From Strigops habroptila (taxonomy: Eukaryota > Chordata > Aves > Psittaciformes > Psittacidae): a stretch of 64,000 nt of DNA. Numbering within the stretch: the first letter of the stretch is position 1; every line of letters starts with the position of its first letter. Below the pieces are notes generated by a model that worked only from the letters and a program-made list of their open reading frames with translations, made no database searches and was not told the DNA's origin. The translations under genes were made by a program, and so were the position numbers. Where the stretch lies: contig NC_044277.2 in assembly GCF_004027225.2 (NCBI RefSeq), forward strand, positions 25,806,995 through 25,870,994. The letters are read 5' to 3'. Shown here in pieces: positions 10,322 through 20,200 of the stretch.

Positions 10322-11805
10322 CGGAGCAACCAGGTGACAATGTGCTCCCCTGGAAGACGGGTGAAATCTTTTCGCATATTCCGTAGTTCGGTTGAGGTCC
10401 GGGGTCGAGAAGTGACCTCTTCTTCTTCTTCCTCTTCCTCTGACCCACGTAGTAGTAACTCTTGTTCAGGTGCTGTTGCATATAGTAATGGCACTGGGTC
10501 TTCATCTTTCTTCGCTTCACGGGTTGCTCTTTGTGCCTTTCGTTTGCTTTTGCTTACAGGGGCAACAGACATTGTCACAAACTGGACATTTGGTTTAGCT
10601 GCAGTGTTTGTCACTGTGGTTGGAGTGGCTGCAGTGTCTGCCACTAGGATTGGAGTGGTTGCAATGTCTATTGCTGGGGTTGGTGCAGCTGTTGTGCTTG
10701 GGAGTTGAGTAACACCAACAGCTGCATTATCTGTTGCTGTCGGGGTTTGAGTAGCTACTGTGCTTGTCACTGGGGTTGGTGTAGCTGCAGTGCTTGGAGT
10801 AGCCATATTGTCTGTTGCTGTCGGGGTTTGAATAGCTACTGTGCATGTCACTGGGGTTGGTGTAGCTGTGGTGCTTGGAGTAGCTATATTGTCTGTTGCT
10901 GTCAGGGTTTGAGTAGCTACTGTGCTTGTCACTGGGGTTGGTGTGGCTGCGGTGCTTGGAGTAGCCACATTGTCTGTTGCTGTCGGGGTTTGAGTAGCTG
11001 TTGTGCTTGTCACTGGGGTTGGTGTAACTGCTGTATTTGAAGTTGGAGTAGTTGCGTTGTCTGTTGTGGTCAGGGTTTGAGTAGCTGTTGTGCTTGTCAC
11101 TGGGGTTGATGTAGCTGCTGTACTTGGAGTAGCTGTGTTGACTGTTGTGGTCAGGGTCTGAGTAGCTGCTGTGCTTGTAGTTGGCATAGCTGCGTTGTCT
11201 GTTGCTTTGCCATCAGATCCAGAGACTTTTTTTTCCCTTTGAAGGTGCTGGATAGTGTTGAGCAGGGCTCTGTAGGCATAGGCCAAGCCCCAGCATGTTG
11301 CCAAAATTTGTCCCTCTCTGGTATAACCAGGACGACAGCACACCTCGTTTAAGTGTTTTACTAGTTTTTCCGGATGTTGCACTTGTTCAGTGGTGAAGTT
11401 CCAAAGCACTGGAGGGGCCCACTGGCCTAGGTACTTGCCCATACTATCCCACACACCCTGCCACTCATAACTGTCCAGCCTCAGGGAAAATCTCCTGGTG
11501 GTCCTCCTATATCGTCGTCTAACCCTAGACCAGATTCGAACCTGATACTGCTGAATTTTTGACATTAAACGAAATAGGATGTTCCTACGACGGGATGGCC
11601 GTGGGTAAAACACACTCCGTATGTTTGCCAACATGCTGATCCCCAGCACAATCAGCAGGCAGGTTTCAAGGGTACTCAAAGGCCATCTAAAACCTTCAGA
11701 ACTCTCAATTGCTGTTGCAAATAGGCTGGTGGGGGAACGGGGGGTGAAAGAGAATGCTTCCTTCGTAAGTTTACCCCCCGAGGAGAAAAAAAAGATATGC
11801 AATTG
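10261..11805 (-). CDS. gag-like ORF: matrix-like region, Thr-rich repeats, truncated capsid
   Basis: An open frame of about 514 codons bounded upstream by TAG at 11806-11808. Its first codons carry no ATG; the first in-frame ATG is about 57 codons in, inside a hydrophobic segment (LLIVLGISMLANI). In order it has a hydrophobic helix (about residues 45-65) and a very basic stretch (RRRNILFR to RRRYRRTTRR). A matrix-like block follows (WQGVWDSMGKYLGQWAPP to HLQREKK, about 115-200), then Thr/Pro/Ala repeats, a basic stretch, a Glu run and the start of capsid, before the deletion junction. The missing start and the overlap with the hydrophobic frame at 11676-12107 suggest the true N-terminus is encoded in that other frame. 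Confidence 0.7.
   Translation of the reverse strand, partial: QLHIFFFSSGGKLTKEAFSFTPRSPTSLFATAIESSEGFRWPLSTLETCLLIVLGISMLANIRSVFYPRPSRRRNILFRLMSKIQQYQVRIWSRVRRRYRRTTRRFSLRLDSYEWQGVWDSMGKYLGQWAPPVLWNFTTEQVQHPEKLVKHLNEVCCRPGYTREGQILATCWGLAYAYRALLNTIQHLQREKKVSGSDGKATDNAAMPTTSTAATQTLTTTVNTATPSTAATSTPVTSTTATQTLTTTDNATTPTSNTAVTPTPVTSTTATQTPTATDNVATPSTAATPTPVTSTVATQTLTATDNIATPSTTATPTPVTCTVAIQTPTATDNMATPSTAATPTPVTSTVATQTPTATDNAAVGVTQLPSTTAAPTPAIDIATTPILVADTAATPTTVTNTAAKPNVQFVTMSVAPVSKSKRKAQRATREAKKDEDPVPLLYATAPEQELLLRGSEEEEEEEEVTSRPRTSTELRNMRKDFTRLPGEHIVTWLLRCWDNGALSNNKPLNKLNEK
10690..11200 (-). repeat. 81-bp coding minisatellite in gag-like ORF (right copy)
   Basis: Inverted counterpart of the array at 1-420, here with its full length visible: about six to seven degenerate units of 27 codons. 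On the plus strand the repeat reads as GGGGTTGGTGTAGCTGC-type units. Confidence 0.8.
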
Positions 11806-12107
11806 CTAAAATATTTCATTATATACCTCCCAATGTATAGTGGTGATGGCCACGCTGGAAGCACAAACCAGACCAGTTTCATGATCAATGAGTCTATTGT
11901 ATTACAAGTCATTACCATGAAGTACAGTGAAACAAGAACCTTAGCCCAGGCCCCCCAGCCGATAAACGCTAAAACAGCAAATAGTGGCTGTAAGTAAGGT
12001 ACAACATGCTGAAACTCTGAGATCAAGCGCAACACGTCTGAGAGCCAAATAATCACCATTGTGACGAGTAGTAACGATGAATGCTTATCACAAATATGAT
12101 TAAACAC
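11676..12107 (-). CDS. Hydrophobic leader ORF of the provirus (unknown product)
   Basis: An open frame directly downstream of the primer-binding site. The first ATG is at 12059 (127 codons to the stop at 11676); GTG at 12107 would add 16. The product is strongly hydrophobic, with two to three likely membrane segments (VIIWLSDVLRLI; LFAVLAFIGWGAW into VLVSLYFMVM; LVWFVLPAWPSPLYI). A Pro-rich tail follows. It overlaps the gag-like frame by about 130 bp across a run of eight T (minus strand, near 11785-11792). A one-base slip there would fuse it to gag, so it may be the displaced gag N-terminus. I recognise no family. Its left-copy counterpart is outside the window. Confidence 0.45.
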   Translation of the reverse strand: MFNHICDKHSSLLLVTMVIIWLSDVLRLISEFQHVVPYLQPLFAVLAFIGWGAWAKVLVSLYFMVMTCNTIDSLIMKLVWFVLPAWPSPLYIGRYIMKYFSNCISFFSPRGVNLRRKHSLSPPVPPPAYLQQQLRVLKVLDGL

Positions 12108-12143
12108 ACTCTGGTCAGATCTGTCGTTATCTCAACCTTTCGA

Positions 12144-12161
12144 GCCCCACGTTGGGCGCCA
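12144..12161 (-). promoter_or_regulatory. Primer-binding site, tRNA-Lys1,2 type
   Basis: The minus-strand sequence TGGCGCCCAACGTGGGGC, with TCG continuing the match, is the complement of the 3' end of tRNA-Lys (the Lys1,2 type used by Mason-Pfizer monkey virus and visna virus). It starts 8 nt inside the 5' LTR, where a primer-binding site is expected. This fixes the proviral orientation as minus. Confidence 0.93.
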
Positions 12162-12169
12162 AAAAGAAC

Positions 12170-12741
12170 TGTCGTGGTTTGAGCCCAGCCGGTAACTCAG
12201 AACCACACAGCCGCTCGCTCACTCCCCCCCCCCGCTTCTTCCTCCCCCCGCTCCCGGAGGGATGGGGAGGAGAATGGGAAGAATGTAACTCCCACGGGTT
12301 GAGATAAGAGCAGTCCCGCAACTAAGGTATAACACAGAACCACTACTGCTACCACCAATGATAATAACGATTAGTGAAATAACAAGGGGAGAGGATACAA
12401 TTGCTCACCACCCGCCGACCGATACCCAGCCCGACCCGAGCAGTGATCTGGGCCTTCCGGGTAACTCCCCCCGGTTTATATACTGGGCATGACGTGCTGT
12501 GGTATGGAATACCCCTTTGGCTAGTTTGGGTCAGGTGTCCTGTCTCTGCTTCCTCCCGGCTTCCCCTCCTCCCTGGCAAAGCATGAGACTGAGAAAGTCC
12601 TTGGTTGGAATAAACATTACTTAGCAACAACTAAAAACATCGGTGTTATCAGCGTTGTTCCCAGGCTGAAAGTTAAAAAACACAGCACTGCACCAGCTAC
12701 TAAGCAGGAGAAAAATGACTGCTATAGCTGAACCCAGGACA
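12170..12741 (-). repeat. 5' LTR of right provirus (572 bp)
   Basis: TG...CA ends. It contains the TATATAAA box in minus orientation at 12475-12482 (plus-strand TTTATATA). One private G (12474, in CCGGTTTATA) differs from the other two LTRs. Like the left provirus LTR it lacks the 4 extra bases beside the homopolymer run. It is followed by CTCTC. Confidence 0.95.
12475..12482 (-). promoter_or_regulatory. LTR TATA box
   Basis: TATATAAA in proviral orientation, roughly 265 bp from the 5' edge of the LTR. This is a plausible core promoter for the provirus. Equivalent boxes lie in the other two LTRs. Confidence 0.65.
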
Positions 12742-13432
12742 CTCTCTAAAGAGGAAGGTTTTATTACAGTTTTAACCAGTGCATGTTCCTTTCTTTTTTA
12801 ATGGTTTCTGCATGTAGGTAGAATGTTCTTACACAGCCCCAAGGAGGTTTATTTCCAGTTTAAACTCTCTTTGCCCTCCCTCCAGCAGGTGTAGCTCACA
12901 GTTGGTTTTGGCTTTGTGAAATGGACATTTCTGAGCACTATGTAAATATATTGCTGAATTAATCTTTGTTCTGTTTGTGTGCTGAAATGTATTAAGTTCC
13001 ATCACTTGACAGACAGCACATTTTAGGTGATCAGCTCTTTAAACACCTACTAATCTGTACTGTGTTTTTTGTTGCACTGTATCATGAACTGGTTAATTCT
13101 CTTATTCTTCTTGTTAAAGAGGATCAACTCACGATCTTTTGCTTTAATGTTAACTTCTGTTTCAAAACCATAATGATGTAAAATAGATTTCTCTCCCTTC
13201 CTTTGACTGTAATACTGACCTTTCTAGGTAGTTAACAACCAGACATTTCACTAGCCCACTTGTCTTTCGTGTGTTTCAGTGACATCCATTACATTAAATG
13301 TGTGTTCCCAAACAAGCATTTCTAATTCCTTGTGGTTATAACGCGGGCTCCCGATGTTCAAAGAAGTTATTCTCCTTTTACTGTGTGGCATCTTCTTTAG
13401 GTTTGCATTTTATTTTCCTCATTTGCCTTTAC

Positions 13433-13464
13433 AATAAATAAATAAATAAATAAATAAATAAATT
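13433..13464. repeat. (AATA)n microsatellite
   Basis: About eight uninterrupted AATA units. Confidence 0.95.
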
Positions 13465-14456
13465 TAGAGCTTTTGAGCCACTTGTAAATTTGTAGCACTT
13501 CACATAGTTGCTTGGCTGCCACTCCTGATGAGTCAAAAATCAATCCTGCAGAAAAAAATGAAAGATTTACAAAACCTGATAGCTTATCAGCTGAAAGAAC
13601 AGGGACTTGACAGATCTAGTACTACAGATTCAAAGATTGTGCAACAATACTTCTAAAGTTCCTGTTAAATGATGAAGGTAAATTTCAAGAGACGGTATTG
13701 GAAGTATCTTTGGTTTCAAGACACACATGTGCCAAAGGCGCTTTGTCCTGTAGCAGAGGTGTGACCTGGCACAGTGTTAGGTCGTGCATCTCTCAAGGCT
13801 GTTTCAACACTTCAGTCTCCTCATCCTACCAAATGTGTGAAGGCATTTTCTCACCTCTATAGTCAGGGAGCACACAACAGCCCTTATGGATGTTGAGGCT
13901 CATACAAAGCCCAGACAACTTCGAATTTTCTGTGGCTCATTTCCTCTTTCAATGCCAACTTCTGTTTTCCTTTACTGACACAGAAATGGAAATCTGGTAC
14001 CAATTATCTTCTTCTGTTTTTATTAAAAGAATTGTGATTCTTCATAAAAATCAAGACTCCTGTATTTTCTTGATTCCTAAAGAAGAGCTAGTACTAATTC
14101 TGAGAGCTGTATTGTGCCAGCTCTTGGCCCTGATAGACCCTTCCACTACCTCTACATGCGGGCTGTTCTCCATGGTCTCTTGTCCTTGCCTCCTGCCAGG
14201 CTCCCATTACACATTTCAGGACAGCCTGCACCTCCATGGGCTATGTCTTCCAAAGGCTTCCGGTGTTATCCATACCCCAGTCCCTTCTACCATGGAGATG
14301 ACAGCTGAAAAACTAGATGTCAAACAGCCTCCTCTAACATTTTGTTATATAATGGCGAGATACTTAGCCTCGATGCCAAAACCGCTTCTGAACAAGTAAA
14401 ACTGTTTATCATTTGACTGCATAATTGACCACCCACAAATAATGTGAAAAAATGTG

Positions 14457-14485
14457 TTTACCCAAACAGAAAATGTTTGGGTAAA
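14457..14485. repeat. Perfect 12-bp inverted repeat with 5-nt loop
   Basis: TTTACCCAAACA, then GAAAA, then TGTTTGGGTAAA. The two arms are exactly complementary. The function is unknown and no T-run terminator logic applies to this genome. Confidence 0.9.
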
Positions 14486-17165
14486 GAATTGCTCATAACT
14501 GCAGTGAGAAAGAGTCCCACCTGGAGTAACTAGAAATTTTTCCTTCACAAATGCTTATTTTGTTGTGTTACAGAGAATAAAAATAAGAGTTAGATTTTGG
14601 CAAACCAACTTGCGAGACGTAAGGCAAGGCAAATTGCATTCACAGTACTATTTTTATGCTTTAAAACCACACAAATACAGCATTCGTAGAATGTTTATTT
14701 ATTTAAACACTTCAGCAGCTATGACTTGCTTTAGATATTTGACAACTTACAGGTATTATTATTTGTAAGGAATGAAAAATTAACAAACACATTACCATTT
14801 CTCGTTGCATAGAGAATTTCAATAACACTATTCACATTTATAGCATTGCATCTGACCACTACTTTCCTTCTGTCCAGAAAGAAATAAAACAAAGGCTTTG
14901 TGCATCATGCCCAGAAAGTTAAGAGATTCATGCAAAAACAGATTTTGGCAAAAAACAGACAAAGAAAGAAGTTTCTTAGCTCAGAATTCTCTATGGAAAT
15001 GGTCTTTGTCTGTAGCCCTTATTACACTAATCACTTACGAACTTTGGTTCTGTAAGGAAAAACTTCAGAGGATGGTACAGTGCTGTCTTGGTGTGACACA
15101 CAGCTCAGCACCTAGCATGACTTTGAACTCTGTGGAGGCAAAGACTGTCATATTTAATTTGGTATTGACTTGCAGGGTTTGTACTCTCTATGTGCCCTGA
15201 TAGCGTTTGGAACTGTGGCTCTGTCATTAACCGGTGCTTTGTGAGAGATGGGGCAAAAAGGCAGTATTTCTGTACAGTCATAGAGTAGGATTCTATACTG
15301 TAACAGGCATGCGGTGTGTGTCTGAAGTACGTGGGGAAACTCATCTGGGCAAACTAAACTACACCCTAGGTATTTTTTCCTCTTTTTGTTTTGTGAGTAT
15401 GATACTGAAGTGATTTGAGAGCTCAAATCAGTGGCTTCCAAAAAGCAAAACGTGCATCTCTAATATCTTCATGTTTAGCTTCGTTTAGTGCATTTTTATT
15501 GTTCATATTTTATATCAAAAGAAAACCCTGCTGAAAGGAAACTACCACAGCACATGACATTGAAATGCACATATAAGGTTTCACAGGAGCCCTGTCACCA
15601 AACACTGTGTTGGAGATGCATGAAATTACAATCCTGCAAATGACTTTACAAAGTGGGGAGGGAATGAAGGGAGGTTTAAGTAGCAATAATTACTTATTGA
15701 ATTGCTCCTTCTCTGGGCAGACATCAATAAAAGACAATAATGCTAGAAGCTACGGGACTTGTGTAAGATTAAATTACATTAACTGGTGTTAATTGAATAG
15801 GAATGCAGAAGCTCAAATTAGAAACAATGTACGCTATACTCAAATATAATTACAGAAAGGAAGTACACCTTGCCAACAAGGATAACAAACACTACTACAT
15901 ATCAAAAAACCATATTAGAGCTGGAGCAGCTGGTTTTTATGGTCTAGGTTGCAAGGCTGATTGATAGCTCTTTTTTAAATGACATATCAGGAGACTAAGT
16001 ATTAGGACTGGTTACACATTCCCGTGTGCCACACTGAAAAACTTAATGTTCAAGAGCTCGATCCTAGTTCCTAACCGCCTTTTTCTTCCATGGCACCCAC
16101 TGGTGGGTGCGCTTGTCCAGTGCACATGCCTGTGCTGGGTGCTGGGCAACAGGCACTTAGGTGACAGGAAGACCTGGCAGCCAGTGCTGGAGGCTCCCTG
16201 CATGCTCAGTAGGAGACCTGCAGGTTACTTTGCCAGCAGGAACTGGTGAGGCCTGAAAGGCCTTGGGCAGGGGCTCAAGGGATTTTGTAAATATCAATAG
16301 TTTTTATTTCGCCTTGTGAATTCCTTAAGTTTCACTGCGGAAAAAATCAGTACATTCAGTATCCACACCTTGGATACTTCCAGGCAAGCAATGGACACTA
16401 TGAAAAGGTAAAATGATTTCCCTGAATATACACTAGATGGAACATGATTCAGTCCCTTACAGTGCTCCATGACAGGTTGTTCTGCTGGAAAGCAAAAGTA
16501 CTTCAGTTACTGTGGTATAATTTGTTTGTTCAAAATGCCTCTTCTGCAAAAGGGTAATGAAGGGGGTATCATCAAACAAGAATTTCTCACAGAATTTAAA
16601 TGACTGAAAACTTTGGTTTCCTCCTTTTGGCAAACTATGTATGCCAGGAATTATGCATTAGAATAGTTTAACACTAATACTATGTTGACTTAAAGCATGT
16701 CTACCAGTTTGAATTATGAAATTTTTCCATTTTCCAGAATTTAATGATATCTTTCGAAGTACACTTTGGCATCTACTTCCTAACTCAGGTTTTGAATCTT
16801 GCAAATATCTAGTCTGTCTTTTGTTAAATGTATCAATTTATTTGTTAGGATTATGATGAGACCTAATACTTTTTCTTATGATTTTGCAATTAATGTAATA
16901 TCTAGCACTTATCTACTGATGTTTGCTCATACAGTGCTGTATAGTTTCAAAGTGTTACATGATAAGTCACTATTAACAGATTTTTTAAAAAAATCCTGTA
17001 AACCAGAGTGGTTTATAAAACAAGCACAAATTAACAGACATCAAACTGATGCATAGTACAGCGGTTAGTGCTTTAGTATAACTGAACACATGGAGAAAAC
17101 GTCAGAAGATAAAAAATGCTCCAGAAAGGAAATGTCAAGGCACAACTCTCAATGTCAAGGCAGAT

Positions 17166-17257
17166 CTATTTATTTTTAGCTGCTGTAGGTTCCATGTCTA
17201 TGTCCAAGTCTGACAGAGCACAGTAGAAGAGCATCTGAACATATTTTGTTGTTGTAG
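17166..17257 (-). CDS. Transporter coding exon 9, C-terminal tail (residues 478-507)
   Basis: Acceptor TTGCTATTACAG. It encodes [20 protein letters not shown] and a short Lys/Ala-rich end to TAG at 17166. It matches the phase of exon 8 (one base plus two). It fits the TRYLQ-type tail of the family in position and character. It lies about 730 bp beyond the CR1 that separates it from exon 8. Confidence 0.85.
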
Positions 17258-20200
17258 CTGTAATAGCAAAAATGTGTGAGACAAAGTTATAATGCATCTG
17301 AGACAAATATATGGATTTTGAGGATTTGAAAGCACTACACAGATATTAGGAAAATCTTAAAATACCTTAATCAATTGGATCAAGCACATGTTATAAATAG
17401 CTAAAGGCAAAAGCAGCTCAATAATTAAACAGAAAGTCTTGTTTAATCAGACTTTCATCAACATTTCCATTGAATTGTCAGATTGATAGCTGAGTTTGAA
17501 ACGCATAAAAATGTTAAAGTTTTGTTTCTCAAGACTGCCTGAATTTGAGGAGTGGAAACTACCCATCAGGCCAACAATTCATTATTTCATAATTTACAAA
17601 AATGCATGTACTCCACTGATGCAGATATTCCATTCCTTTGACAGGAAGTGAAGCAGTGGTGTCCTGGTATTTCTGCCTTCTAGGGTATCAAACTGCATGC
17701 AGTTAGTCCTCACAATCCTACATGGCTTTTATCGAGCCAGATGTTGAAATAGCTCAACACCACAAATATTAGATGACCATATTACATCCACATATTGAAC
17801 TGTTTTGTACAGGTATGGATGCTTTTGTTTTCAGGACCATGTGATGAAGCAAACAATCTCAGACATGCCATATACAAAAGTGTAACAAATCTTCATAAAG
17901 AAAAAGGATTCCAGGAAAAACTATTCTTTCTTTCTTCTGACCAAGCATTCAAAGTTTTGACATACTGAGCAGGACAAGAACATGTTATCCACTAAGTGGA
18001 CAAGGACTTCGTTGGGTGGTTGCACCAAAGAATTGTGGTTAAAGGCTCAGTGTCCAACTGGAGATGGGTAACAAGTGGTGTCCCTCAGGTGTTGGGACCA
18101 ATGCTGTTCAACACCTTTGTCAGTGACATGAACAGTGGGATTGGGTGCTCCCTCAGCAAGTTTGCTGATGACAGCAAGCTGTGTGGTGCAGTCAACGTGC
18201 TGAAGGGACACGGACAGGTTTGAGAAGTGGGCCCGTGCAAATCCCATGAAGCTCAACAAAGCAAAGTGCAAGGTCCTGCACCTAGGTCGGGGCAATCCCA
18301 AGCACAAATACAGGCCGGGAGGAGACTGGATTGAGAGCAGCCCTGAGGAGAAGGACTTGGGGGTGTTCATTGATGAGAAACTGAACATGACCCAGTAATG
18401 TATAGTTGCAGCCTGGAAAGCCAACCATGTCCTGGGCTGCATCAAAAGAAATGTGACCAGCAGGTCAAAGGAGGTGATCCTGCCCCTCTACTCTGCTCTC
18501 GTGAAACCCTACCTTGAGTACTGTGTGCAGTTCTGGTGTCCTCAGCATAAGAAGGATATGGACTTGCTTGAGTGAGTCCAGAGGAGGGCCATGAAAATGA
18601 CCAGAGGGCTGGAGCCCCTCTCCTATGAAGACAGGCTGAGAGAGTTGGGCTTGTTCAGCCCGGAAAAGAGAAGGCTCCACGGAGACCTTAGAGCAGCCTT
18701 CCAGTACCTAAAGAGGGCCTACAAGAAATCTGGAGAGAGGCTTTTTACAAGGTCATGTAGTGACAAGAAAAGTGGGAATGGCTTTAAACTGAAAGAGGGT
18801 AGATTTAGATTTAGATATTATGAAGAAATTCTTTACTGTGAGGGTGCTGAGGCCCTGGCACAGGTTGCCCAGAGAAGCTGTGGCTGCCCCATCCCTGGCA
18901 GTGTTCAAGGCCAGGTTGGATGGGGCTTTGAGCTTTGAGTGGAAGGTGTCCAGGCCCATGTCGGGGGGTTTGGAACTAAATGATCTTTAAGGTCCCATCC
19001 AACCCAAACCATGCTATGATTCTATGTTGCTTACCAGAGAGCCACTGCAGACATTTAGGTCGTTTTTCAACTGGCAGATAGACTCCTAAATAATATGCAG
19101 GAACGCCTGAGAGGGCAATACCAATGCCAATAAGGGAATTGATTGTGTCGCTGTAGAGAGGAACTATGACCAGGAAAAGGGAACATAAACAGTATACTAT
19201 AGGGAAGAAGAGGCTAAGCTGTGGAGACAAAAAAAAAAAAAAAAAAAAAGAAAATCCAACATTTATTAAAAGATGCAGTAAAAATGTCAGTCTTTGCAGA
19301 TTAAAGTTAGACATGTCAATAATAAAAATACAGCTATTGACTATATGGCTATTATGTACTGAATTTTTTGACTGCCTAGAGTCAGTATAATTTGCTAGCT
19401 TATGCGTATGGTGCTGAGAGCTTCTTACTTGGTATACACCTGAGTATCTGACCATTTTATTGCTTTCAGGCCTGCACAAGCTGAATTCCTTTCCAATTAG
19501 TAAGAGATTGATCTTTGAAAGAAGTGCTTTAAAACTGAGCAGTAATGGGTAGTTTTCCCTCTAACTTCAATTGCAAATTTTTAATTGTAATTGTTATTGG
19601 GAACTAACTCAAGTAGGCTTTCAATTATCATGTCGATGCTACAGAATTAATGGACTGATTTACAACCTCCTGGGCACTTAACAAATATCGTACTGCAAAT
19701 AAGGAAAGTTGCAATAACCTCTCTGTGGATTTATTTTGCACTAAAATACTTTTCATTGCCTGTAGTAATGAGCCTTCTCAAGAGCCCAGGAGTTGACATT
19801 TGAACACTAGCTGCAACTCCTGAGTGTTTAATGGTATAAATAACTCTTTTTCCTTATAAAAGTTAAAAATGTAAGTAAGTCAATGAAAACCAACTGCTAT
19901 GCTTCAGAAAAGGAAAAAGTGTGTGTGGAGTTGGGACGTTGACTAAGCTGGCAAATGCTGATAGGAATTAAACAGTCATTGTCTATAATCTGACTGTAAT
20001 CCTTGCCTTAGTAAAGTCAGTAGCAAAACTGCCAGTAAAGCAAGATTTAATCTTTATCTTCACCATATTTTGGGGGAGAGTTTGGAAATGAAATATGAAC
20101 ATGCTTCAGGAAAATTTGGTCTGTTCTGGAAGACTGGAAACTTGTAGCAGTAGGCACTCAGGATATTTTATGCCTATGAACCATGTGGTTTTTTATAATC

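Larger units (their letters stand above)
7399..12741 (-). mobile_element. Right endogenous retrovirus copy, complete but internally deleted provirus
   Basis: A minus-strand provirus of 5343 bp. Its 5' LTR is 12170-12741 and its primer-binding site 12144-12161. A hydrophobic leader ORF, a gag-like ORF (10261-11805) and a broken RNase H-integrase frame (8400-10321) follow. The polypurine tract is just right of 7971 and the 3' LTR is 7399-7971. Its outer flanks do not match each other (CTAGG at 7394-7398, CTCTC at 12742-12746), so it lacks a target-site duplication in its present state. CTCTC instead matches, inverted, the flank of the left copy. It carries the same gag-pol internal deletion as the left copy, so the deletion predates both. 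Confidence 0.95.
12742..17165. other. Intergenic DNA downstream of the amino acid transporter gene
   Basis: About 4.4 kb with no supportable gene. It holds an ATAA microsatellite (13433-13464) and a perfect short hairpin (14457-14485). The right part is expected to be 3' UTR of the transporter. Minus-strand AATAAA hexamers occur near 16838 and 16303, but neither is confirmed as the polyadenylation signal. Confidence 0.6.

Noticed and set aside
11676-12107. The leader ORF as a retroviral envelope or a host gene
   Set aside because: It sits at the 5' end next to the primer-binding site and has no surface-subunit, cleavage-site or fusion-peptide pattern.
18047-18445. 132-codon minus-strand ORF
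   Set aside because: Antisense of CR1 reverse-transcriptase sequence.
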